Assembly (NCBI GenBank): GCA_963714145.1 | Contig: OY970235.1 | Span: 5,704,001 to 5,768,000 of the forward strand | Direction of reading: 5' to 3' | From: JBBWZH01 sp035544115 | Lineage (GTDB): Bacteria; Actinomycetota; Actinomycetes; Mycobacteriales; CADCTP01 | DNA: 64,000 nt | Shown here: piece by piece, positions 20,421 to 27,550 of the stretch | Position numbering within the stretch: position 1 is the first letter of the stretch | How the letters are laid out: every line of letters begins with the position of its first letter | Made by a program: the position numbers and the translations under genes | The notes under the pieces: generated by a model | Seen by the model: the letters and a program-made list of their open reading frames with translations, nothing else | Database searches by the model: none | Told to the model about the DNA's origin: nothing

Positions 20421-21707
20421 ATGGCGCTCACCGGCCGCACCGCGCTGGTAGCCGCGATTGCCGCGCTGACCGCGCCGCTCGGCTCGGGCTGGCTGCTCGC
20501 GATCGGTGCGGCCCTGCTGGTCGCGGTCGTGGTCGACGTCGTTCTCGCGGCCCGGGTCGGCGACCTGGAAGTGACCCGGCCGGCCGCGGCCACGCTACGG
20601 CTCGGCGAGCAGACCTCGATCGACCTGATGCTGATCAACGGCGGCGCCCGCCGGGCCCGCGGGCTGCTGCGGGACGCCTGGTTGCCCTCAGCCGGCGCCA
20701 GCCCCCGCGTGCACCGGATCGACGTGCCACCGGGCGAACGCCGGCGGCTGGTGACCACGCTGCGCCCGGTCCGGCGCGGCGACCGGACCGCGGCCCACCT
20801 GACGATCCGGACGCTCGGACCGCTCGGCCTCGCCGGCCGGCAGCGCCGGCGGTCCGTGCCCGGGATGATCCGGGTGCTGCCGCCGTTCACATCCCGCAAG
20901 TTCCTGCCGGAAAAACTGGCCAAACTGCGCCAGCTGGACGGTTCGGTGATGCTGAACCGGCGTGGCCAGGGCACCGAGTTCGACTCGCTGCGGGAGTACG
21001 TGGACGGCGACGACGTGCGCTCCATCGACTGGCGGGCCACCGCGCGCCGGGCCGACGTGGTCGTCCGCACCTGGCGGCCGGAGCGTGACCGGCGGCTGGT
21101 CTGCGTGCTGGACACCGGGCGCACCTCCGCCGCCCGGGTCGGCGACATCCCCCGGCTGGACGCGGCGCTGGACGCCTGCCTGCTGCTCGCCGCCGTCGCG
21201 GCCAAAGCCGGCGACCGGGTCGACCTGCTCGCCGTCGACTCGGTGGTCCGCGCGTCGGTCGAGGGAGCCAGCCGCAACGAGGTGTTGCCGAAGCTGGTGC
21301 AGGCGACCGCGCTGCTGGAGCCGGCGCTGGTCGAGTCCGACGCGCAACTCCTGGTCACCGAGGTGCTCCGGCGGGAGCGCAAACGGGCCCTGGTCGTGCT
21401 GTTCACCGCGCTGGACCCGGCGCCGATCGAGCACGGCCTGCTCCCGGTGCTGAGCGGCCTGACCGCGCGGCACACGGTCATTCTCGCCGCGGTCGGCGAT
21501 CCGCGGGTGGCAGAGCTCGCCGGGCGCCGCGGCGACGCCGAAGCGGTGTACGAGGCGGCCTCCGCCGAGCGCACGCTGGCCGACCGGCGCCGCATCACCG
21601 CGCAGCTCCGGCAGCGCGGAGTCAAGGTCATCGACGAACCGGCCGACCTGTTCGCCTCCCGGGTCGCCGACGCCTACCTCGCCCTCAAGGCCGCCGGCCA
21701 GCTCTGA
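20421..21707 (+). CDS. DUF58 (vWA-like) protein, MoxR partner
   Basis: A 428-residue protein with two N-terminal membrane helices (TALVAAIAALTAPLGSGWLLAIGAALLVAVVVDVVLAARVG). An Ig-like stretch follows, then the DUF58 signature EFDSLREYVDGDDVRSIDWRATARR and a degenerate vWA fold (RRLVCVLDTGRTS, VVLFTALDP). The start is the ATG at 20421, with GAGCGGTAGGG upstream. Pairing with MoxR is established for the family; the substrate complex is unknown. It ends 8 bp from the convergent spoIIM-like gene. Confidence 0.9.
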   Translation: MALTGRTALVAAIAALTAPLGSGWLLAIGAALLVAVVVDVVLAARVGDLEVTRPAAATLRLGEQTSIDLMLINGGARRARGLLRDAWLPSAGASPRVHRIDVPPGERRRLVTTLRPVRRGDRTAAHLTIRTLGPLGLAGRQRRRSVPGMIRVLPPFTSRKFLPEKLAKLRQLDGSVMLNRRGQGTEFDSLREYVDGDDVRSIDWRATARRADVVVRTWRPERDRRLVCVLDTGRTSAARVGDIPRLDAALDACLLLAAVAAKAGDRVDLLAVDSVVRASVEGASRNEVLPKLVQATALLEPALVESDAQLLVTEVLRRERKRALVVLFTALDPAPIEHGLLPVLSGLTARHTVILAAVGDPRVAELAGRRGDAEAVYEAASAERTLADRRRITAQLRQRGVKVIDEPADLFASRVADAYLALKAAGQL

Positions 21708-21715
21708 TCCAGTCG

Positions 21716-22708
21716 CTAGGCGACCGGGAGGACGTCCTCGCGGCGGCCGAGGGCCAGGTCGCCGGTCTCGCCGGCGCGGGCGGCCCGGCCGCCCAGCCGG
21801 ATGACGTACCAGAGGAAGGCCGCCTCGGCGACGACGCCGATGCCGATCCGGGCCGCGGTCGGCAGCGGCGACGGGGTCACGAACGCCTCGATCACGCCGC
21901 TGAGCGCGAGCACCGCGACCAGCCCGATCGCGACGGTCACGGCGACCCGGCCAGCTTCGGCGAGGGCCCGCCCGCGGGGCAACGGGCCGGGGTCGATCCA
22001 GGCCCAGCCCAGTTTCAGCCCGGCGCCGGCGGCGACGAACACGGCGGTCAGCTCGAGGATCCCGTGCGGGCTGATCAGCCCGAAGAACTGCGCGGCGTGG
22101 TCGTTGCCGACCATCAGGCCACCGACCAGACCCACGTTCACGGCGTTCACGAACAGCACATAGGCGGTCAGCAGCAAGGTGATGCCGAGAATCAGGGTGG
22201 CCGCGGCCACCAGCGCGTTGTTGGTCCAGACCTGCGCCGCGAACGATCGGGCCGGGTGCTCGGAGTAGTAGTTGGCGAAGTCGTTGTCCACCAGTTGCTT
22301 GATCTCGGCGGGCGTGGCGATCCGGGCCTGCACGTCCGGGTGGTCGGCGATGTAGAAGATCATCGAAAACGAGATCAACGAGAACGTGCTGGCCACGCCA
22401 CACCACCACGGCCAGGCGCGGTAGACCGCGACCGGGAACGTCACCGCGAAGAAGCGGCCCATGTCCCGCCAGGCCGGCGCCGACGCCCCCGCGACCGCGC
22501 TGCGTGCCCGCGCCACCAGCGTGGACAACCGGCCGGCGAGCGCTGGATCCGGCGACCGGGTCTGCACCACCGACAGGTGCGTCGCCACCCGTTGGTACAG
22601 CGCGACCAGCTCGTCCGCCTCGGCACCGGTCAGCCGGCGGCGCCCGACGAGCGCTTCCAGCCGCTGCCACTCCGGGTTGTGCCGCGCGACGAACGCGTCG
22701 ATGTCCAC
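21716..22708 (-). CDS. SpoIIM-family (stage II sporulation protein M) membrane protein
   Basis: A 330-residue protein. A cytoplasmic helical N-terminus (residues 1-95: FVARHNPEWQRLEALV, ELVALYQRVATHLS) leads into six or so membrane helices, with the conserved FFGLISPHGILELTAVFVAAGAGLKLG motif. In Bacillus SpoIIM helps peptidoglycan remodelling during engulfment. Actinobacterial homologues occur beside MoxR/DUF58 and RDD genes and are not tied to endospores. The start is a GTG at 22708 behind GAGGGGG. It diverges from the RDD gene. Confidence 0.88.
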   Translation of the reverse strand: MDIDAFVARHNPEWQRLEALVGRRRLTGAEADELVALYQRVATHLSVVQTRSPDPALAGRLSTLVARARSAVAGASAPAWRDMGRFFAVTFPVAVYRAWPWWCGVASTFSLISFSMIFYIADHPDVQARIATPAEIKQLVDNDFANYYSEHPARSFAAQVWTNNALVAAATLILGITLLLTAYVLFVNAVNVGLVGGLMVGNDHAAQFFGLISPHGILELTAVFVAAGAGLKLGWAWIDPGPLPRGRALAEAGRVAVTVAIGLVAVLALSGVIEAFVTPSPLPTAARIGIGVVAEAAFLWYVIRLGGRAARAGETGDLALGRREDVLPVA

Positions 22709-22904
22709 GCCACACCCCCTCGCCCCGACCGCTCCCCGTCACCGTACGGGACGGCCCGAACGCGCCGTCTGCCCCGGTCCCGACGCCTCCGGCGCCCGCC
22801 GGCGACGCTCCGCCATACCAATCGGCCGGCCGCGTCGCGGTCCCAGCCGGAAGCAGACCCACGGCGGGGATGGACGTGTCCGGGGCGTGCGGGAGACTAA
22901 GCGG

Positions 22905-24782
22905 GTGTCCGATGTGGTGACCGGCGAGGCCGTTGCGCTCGACCTCAGGATCGCCCAGCTGCCGGCGCGCGCCAGCGCGGCGCTCATCGACCTGCTGATC
23001 ATGGGCGCCGGGTACCTGCTACTGGGGCTGATCGGCGGCTTCACGCTGTCCGGCGTCGTGGACGAGGCACTGTCCGCGGCGCTGTACGTGCTGCTGGTCG
23101 TCGGCGTGTTCCTCGGCTACCCGGTGATCATGGAGACGCTGACCAGGGGCCGGACCGTCGGCAAGATGGCCCTGGGCATCCGCGTCATCCGCGCCGACGG
23201 CGGGCCGATCACCTTCCGGCACGCGCTGGTCCGCGGGCTGGTCGGGCTGGTGCTGGAGCGGCCCGGCTTCGCGCTCGCCGGGTTCGGCCCCGCGCTGGCC
23301 GTGTATGTCAGCACACTGTCGAAGAACGCCCGGCGGATCGGCGACATGGCCGCCGGCACGATGGTGCTGCAGGAGCGGGTGAACGCGCAGCCCAGCTGGA
23401 TCCCGTGGATGCCGGCGCCGCTCACCGTCTGGGCCAACACCCTCGACCTCACCCGCTTCGACGATGGGCTCGCCCTGCAGGTACGGCAGTTCCTCGGCCG
23501 CGCCGGGCAGCTCTACCCGGCGGCGCGCGAGCAGCTCGGCCACCTGCTCGCCGCCGAGGTCCGGCAGCGCACCACACCGGCGCCGCCGCCCGGTACGCCC
23601 GGCTGGGCCTACCTGTCCGCCGTGCTCGCCGAACGCCGGTACCGCGAGGAGAGCCGCGCCGCCGCCGCCATCGGCCGCCCGGCGCCGCCCCGGGCGATCT
23701 GGCCACCGCCCTGGCCGCCGACCCCCTTCCCGTACGCCGGCGGACCATCGGTTCCCTACCCGTACGGGCCAGCCACCCCGTACGCGGGCGGCCCGATCCC
23801 GTACGCCGGCGGCCCGGTCCCGTACGGCGCCGGTCCGGTCCGCTACGGCGCCGTGCCGGTCCCCTACGCCGGCGGACCAGTCGCCTACGGCGGCGGGCCA
23901 GTCGCCTACGGCGGCGGGCCACTCCCCTACGGCAGCGCGCCGGTCACCTACGGCAGCAGGCCGGACGCCTCGTATGTGGGCACCCCAGCTCCCTACCCGG
24001 CCGGGCCGGCTCTGCCGTATCCCGGCGGCCCAGCCGGCCCCTATCCCGCCGCAACGGCCGGTCCCCTTCCCGGCGAACAGGGTGTCGTGTACCCCGGCCC
24101 AGCCGCCCCTGGCGGGCCGGCCGTCCCCCAACCAGCCGGACCGGCCCTCTCGGACGCCGACGAAACAGCCGCCCCGCCCGTCGTCCCCCAACCAGCCGGA
24201 CAGGCCTTCCCGGACACCGGCGCAACAGCCGCCCCGCCCGGCGTCCCCCAATCAGCCGGACAGGCCCTCCCGGACACCGACGGAACAGCCGCCCCGCCCG
24301 GCGGCACGCCCGTCGTCCCCCAACCAGCCGGACCTGCCCTCCCGGACACCGGCGCAACAGCCGCCCCAGCTGACGGCGCGCCCGCCGGCCCTCATCCGGG
24401 TCCGGCCGACGGCGTTCCGGTCGGCGCACCCGGCCCGGCGGCGCACCACCCGGGCACCCTGCCGGTGCCGGCGGCAGCCGGACCTCCCCGCGCGGCGGCA
24501 GGGCCGGCCGGATCGTCGCCACCGCCGCTGCCGGGAGCGCTGCCGGTGCCCGACCTTCCGGCTCCGCCCAACGGTGCGCCACCGGCCCCGGCCGGGCTCC
24601 CGGCAGAGCCGCAGCCGGGTCCGGATGGGCCGCCCGCTCCGCTGGCCGGGACACCCGGCTCCGGCAGCCCGGCCGAGCCTGCCCTGCAGCCCTCGGCGCC
24701 AGGCCCGGCGGACGCTCCCAACGCCACCGAACCGACCGGCACCGGCGATGGCCGGGCAGGCGACGGCGCCGCGCCGCCCTGA
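22905..24782 (+). CDS. RDD-family membrane protein with long repetitive tail
   Basis: A 625-residue protein from a GTG at 22905 preceded by GGGAG. The RDD domain occupies residues 1 to about 150, with RIAQLPARASAALIDLLIMGAGYLL, the RGRTVGKMALGIRVIRADG motif and a final DMAAGTMVLQE. A helical segment (WANTLDLTRFDDGLALQVRQFLGRAGQLY, about residues 170-250) is shared by RDD proteins of this cluster. The rest, from about residue 275, is Pro/Gly/Ala-rich with PYAGGP units and then ~20-residue repeats. RDD proteins are small-solute or sodium/proton transport candidates in other systems; no function is shown here. Confidence 0.88.
   Translation: MSDVVTGEAVALDLRIAQLPARASAALIDLLIMGAGYLLLGLIGGFTLSGVVDEALSAALYVLLVVGVFLGYPVIMETLTRGRTVGKMALGIRVIRADGGPITFRHALVRGLVGLVLERPGFALAGFGPALAVYVSTLSKNARRIGDMAAGTMVLQERVNAQPSWIPWMPAPLTVWANTLDLTRFDDGLALQVRQFLGRAGQLYPAAREQLGHLLAAEVRQRTTPAPPPGTPGWAYLSAVLAERRYREESRAAAAIGRPAPPRAIWPPPWPPTPFPYAGGPSVPYPYGPATPYAGGPIPYAGGPVPYGAGPVRYGAVPVPYAGGPVAYGGGPVAYGGGPLPYGSAPVTYGSRPDASYVGTPAPYPAGPALPYPGGPAGPYPAATAGPLPGEQGVVYPGPAAPGGPAVPQPAGPALSDADETAAPPVVPQPAGQAFPDTGATAAPPGVPQSAGQALPDTDGTAAPPGGTPVVPQPAGPALPDTGATAAPADGAPAGPHPGPADGVPVGAPGPAAHHPGTLPVPAAAGPPRAAAGPAGSSPPPLPGALPVPDLPAPPNGAPPAPAGLPAEPQPGPDGPPAPLAGTPGSGSPAEPALQPSAPGPADAPNATEPTGTGDGRAGDGAAPP
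23731..24380 (+). repeat. in-frame repeats in the RDD-protein tail
   Basis: The first part encodes repeated PYAGGP / AYGGGPV hexa- to octapeptides (about 23731-23960). The second part, about 24107-24370, encodes four to five copies of a ~20-residue unit (VPQPAGQAFPDTGATAAPP and variants). The units keep the reading frame. Confidence 0.7.
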
Positions 24783-24861
24783 TCCACCCGGCCGGCCGTC
24801 CCGGCCGTCCCGGCAGTTCCGGCCACGGTCCCGGGCAGGTCCGGGGCAGGTTGGGCTGTGG

Positions 24862-25473
24862 TCAGAGGGACGGCGGGGTGTGCAGCTCGGTCAGTTCGAT
24901 GGTCGGGGTGGCTACGACGACGTCACCGGCCAGGTGCACGGCGCGGGTGTCGCCGGTGGCCAGGTCGGTCACGTCGTAGCGGGCGACCGGGAGCGGTCCG
25001 GTGTCGGTGCTGTGCGTGCTGATGCCGAGCAGGGACCAGTTCTCGTCCACCTCCAGCACGCCGAGGGCCGGCTCGGTGATCAGGACGAGGCGGGTGCGGG
25101 CACGGCCGCCGGGGGTGAGCCGGAGCCGGCGGGCGGTGGCGATGAGGAACGCGGGTGACCGACCGGTCAGCCCGGACGCGGTGGTGGCCTGCTCGGCCGG
25201 CTCGCCGCCGTCCACCGCCGAGCGGAGCCAGACCGTCTGCGGCCCGGCCACGCCGCCGCGCAGCCGCCAACCGCCGGCGAGCAGTTCGACCCGCACCTGC
25301 CGGCCGCCGCCGTCCAGCGTGACGTCGACCCGGCCCAGCTCAGCGCCGCCGGACGGGTCGCGCAGCACCGAGGCGTACCGCCAGCCGGCCGGCCCGGCGG
25401 CACAGGAGAACTCCTCGACGGCGACCGGTCCGCCGCCGTGCCCATCCAGGTGCAGGTAGCTGCCGCGCGGCAC
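24862..25473 (-). CDS. conserved hypothetical, beta-rich
   Basis: A 203-residue protein. The GTG at 25473 is chosen because the sequence turns regular there (VPRGSYLHLDGHG); an ATG 114 bp upstream would add Pro/Arg-rich non-coding-looking residues. The body alternates hydrophobic strands (GRVDVTLDGGGRQVRVELL, RTRLVLITEPALGVLEVDENWSLLGIST, YDVTDLATGDTRAVHLAGDVVVATPTIEL). It has no signal peptide, membrane helix or recognised catalytic motif. I do not recognise the family. It lies between the RDD gene and sahH, with a pair of 21-bp-spaced repeats upstream. Confidence 0.65.
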   Translation of the reverse strand: MPRGSYLHLDGHGGGPVAVEEFSCAAGPAGWRYASVLRDPSGGAELGRVDVTLDGGGRQVRVELLAGGWRLRGGVAGPQTVWLRSAVDGGEPAEQATTASGLTGRSPAFLIATARRLRLTPGGRARTRLVLITEPALGVLEVDENWSLLGISTHSTDTGPLPVARYDVTDLATGDTRAVHLAGDVVVATPTIELTELHTPPSL

Positions 25474-25569
25474 TCCCGCATCCTGCCGGCTTGCCCGACG
25501 GCCGGCGCCACCGCCCCCCGGCCCGACCGGCCGGCGGCACCGGGCAGGCGGCAGCGGGCTCCCAGCGAA

Positions 25570-25605
25570 TCCACAGTGGACAGACAAGAGTCCACAGTGG
25601 ACAGA
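25570..25605. promoter_or_regulatory. two phased copies of TCCACAGTGGACAGA
   Basis: TCCACAGTGGACAGA occurs at 25570-25584 and again at 25591-25605, exactly 21 bp apart (two helical turns). Each contains the palindrome TCCAC-A-GTGGA. They lie about 100 bp upstream of the hypothetical gene starting at 25473 and about 60 bp past the sahH stop, so an operator for the hypothetical gene is plausible. Confidence 0.35.
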
Positions 25606-25612
25606 ACAGAGC

Positions 25613-25643
25613 GGTGCCCCGCCGGCCAGGCCGACGGGGCACC
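25613..25643 (-). terminator. hairpin after sahH
   Basis: A 9-bp perfect inverted repeat (GGTGCCCCG at 25613-25621, CGGGGCACC at 25635-25643) with a 13-nt loop lies 20 bp downstream of the sahH stop codon. Confidence 0.5.
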
Positions 25644-25663
25644 AGGAGCGAACGGAGGCAGGG

Positions 25664-26935
25664 TCAGCTGCCGTGCTCCCAGGAGTTGAGGTATTCCGAC
25701 TGGGCCGGGGTGAGCACGTCGATATCGATGCTCATGGAGGCCAGCTTGAGGCGGGCGACCTCCTTGTCGATCTCCTCCGGAACCTCCAGCACGCCGGGGG
25801 TCAGCTCGGCGTGGTGCTTGGCCAGCCACTCGGCGGTCAGCGCCTGGTCGGAGAACGACATGTCCATGACGGCGGCCGGGTGACCCTCGGCGGCACCGAG
25901 GTTGACCAGCCGGCCCTCGGCCAGCAGCAGCAGCCGGCGCCCGTCGGCCATCACGTACTCGTCGGTCTGGTGCCGGATCTTCGCGTTCTTGGCGACCTTG
26001 TTGGTCTCCAGCCACTTGACGTCGATCTCGATGTCGAAGTGGCCCGAGTTGCAGAAGATCGCGCCGTCCTTCATGACCTCGAAGTGCTCGGCGCGCAGCA
26101 CGTCCCGGTTGCCGGTGACCGTGACGAAGACGTCGCCGATCCGGGCCGCCTCGGTCATCGGCATCACCCGGAAGCCTTCCATGGTCGCGTCCAGCGCCTT
26201 GGTCGGGTCGATCTCGGTGACGATCACGTTGGCGCCCATGCCCTTGGCCCGCATGGACACGCCCTTGCCGCAGTAGCCGTAGCCGGCCACGACGACCGTC
26301 TTGCCGGCCAGCAGGGTGTTGGTCGACCGGAAGATCGCGTCCAAAGTGGACTGTCCGGTGCCGTACTTGTTGTCGAACATGTGCTTGGTGTCGGTGTCGT
26401 TCACCGCCACCATCGGGAACTTCAGGGCGCCGTCGCCGGCCATCGCGCGCAGCCGGATCACGCCGGTGGTGGTCTCCTCGCAACCGGCCTTGACCGTGCC
26501 GAGCAGCTCGGTGCGCGAGGTGTGGATCGTGTTGACCAGGTCGCAGCCGTCGTCGAAGACGAAGTCCGGCTGACCGTCGAGGGCGGCGTTGATGTGGCTG
26601 TAGTAGCCGGCGGTGTCGATCGCGTTCCGCGCGAACACGCTGATGCCGTACTCCTCGACCAGCGCGGCCGCGGTGTCGTCCTGAGTGGACAGTGGGTTGG
26701 ACGCGCACAGGAACAGCTCGGCGCCGCCAGCCTTCAGGGCGCGCATCAGGTTCGCCGTCTCGGTGGTGACGTGCATGCAGGCGGCCAGCCGGACGCCCTC
26801 GAACGGGCGCTCCTTCTCGAACCGCTCGCGGATCTGGCGCAGCACCGGCATCGAGCGCTCGGCCCATTCGATGCGGCTCTTGCCTTGGGCGGCCAGAGAC
26901 GAGTCGGCGATGTCGTGCTTGGGAAGGTCGGTCAT
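25664..26935 (-). CDS. ahcY: S-adenosylhomocysteine hydrolase, short type
   Basis: A 423-residue enzyme splitting S-adenosylhomocysteine into adenosine and homocysteine (reversible, NAD-dependent), which relieves inhibition of methyltransferases. The substrate-site motif CMHVTTETANL includes His55. EETTTG and LKFPMVAVNDTDTKHMFDNKYG carry the catalytic Lys/Asp residues. The NAD fold shows VVAGYGYCGKG. It ends in LTPAQSEYLNSWEHGS. At 423 residues it is the short form known from archaea and Thermotoga; M. tuberculosis SahH is ~495 residues with an extra internal segment. The ATG at 26935 follows AGGAG with 6-nt spacing. A MerR gene diverges upstream. Confidence 0.95.
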   Translation of the reverse strand: MTDLPKHDIADSSLAAQGKSRIEWAERSMPVLRQIRERFEKERPFEGVRLAACMHVTTETANLMRALKAGGAELFLCASNPLSTQDDTAAALVEEYGISVFARNAIDTAGYYSHINAALDGQPDFVFDDGCDLVNTIHTSRTELLGTVKAGCEETTTGVIRLRAMAGDGALKFPMVAVNDTDTKHMFDNKYGTGQSTLDAIFRSTNTLLAGKTVVVAGYGYCGKGVSMRAKGMGANVIVTEIDPTKALDATMEGFRVMPMTEAARIGDVFVTVTGNRDVLRAEHFEVMKDGAIFCNSGHFDIEIDVKWLETNKVAKNAKIRHQTDEYVMADGRRLLLLAEGRLVNLGAAEGHPAAVMDMSFSDQALTAEWLAKHHAELTPGVLEVPEEIDKEVARLKLASMSIDIDVLTPAQSEYLNSWEHGS

Positions 26936-27037
26936 CCAGCGCTCCTGTCGGATGGGTATCAGCAGACCGGGTCGAGCGACCCCGATGGGCCCCGGCGATC
27001 TTGAGACTAACGGGCCGGCCGGGTCTCCTCTGATTTC

Positions 27038-27055
27038 TTGACACGATTCTGTCAA
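27038..27055. promoter_or_regulatory. palindromic operator/promoter between sahH and merR
   Basis: TTGACA-N6-TGTCAA is a perfect 18-bp palindrome, 18 bp before the merR GTG and about 100 bp before the sahH start. The left arm is itself a consensus -35 box for merR, with a -10 region at about 27061-27066. If it is used, the merR transcript would be nearly leaderless. Confidence 0.5.
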
Positions 27056-27072
27056 TTAGCCACGCTGGGGGC

Positions 27073-27414
27073 GTGCTGGGGATCCGCGAAGCCGCCGCAA
27101 GACTCCGAACGACCCCACGCATGCTCCGCTACCGGGAGTCGCTCGGACTGCTCCCGACCGACCGGATGCCCGGTACGCACCGCCGGTACGACGACCAGGC
27201 ACTGCGCGCCGCCTCGTACGCGATCACCCTCGAACGGGTGTACGACGTGAGCCCGGCCGAACTGGCGTTCGCGCTCCGCGCGCTGAACGAGCCGACGCTG
27301 TACGAACACCTCCGGCGGCTGGGCGACCTGGCCGGCCGGCCGCGCCGGTCGTCGCTGGCCGCGCTGGACTTCGACCAGGAGAAAGCGCGCCGGTTGCTGC
27401 GGTCGCCGCGATAG
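27073..27414 (+). CDS. MerR-family transcriptional regulator
   Basis: A 113-residue regulator. The N-terminal winged HTH reads GIREAAARLRTTPRMLRYRESLGLL...THRRYDDQALR. A short helical effector/dimer part follows (VYDVSPAELAFALRALNEPTLYEHLRRLGDLAGR). No Cys cluster for metal or redox sensing is present. The GTG at 27073 has no strong ribosome-binding site, consistent with a leaderless message. Its position divergent to sahH suggests control of that gene and of itself through the palindrome at 27038-27055; this is inferred from position only. Confidence 0.8.
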   Translation: MLGIREAAARLRTTPRMLRYRESLGLLPTDRMPGTHRRYDDQALRAASYAITLERVYDVSPAELAFALRALNEPTLYEHLRRLGDLAGRPRRSSLAALDFDQEKARRLLRSPR

Positions 27415-27550
27415 CCGGAATGGCTGCGCCGTAGCCCGCGCGCGGGCTACGATGCGCGTTCGACCTTCACTGTTTGGTGGCTTGATCGTCGCACCGCTGT
27501 AGCGGGAAGATGGTCCCGATGTCGCCACCAACGGGAGCGGACGGGACGAC

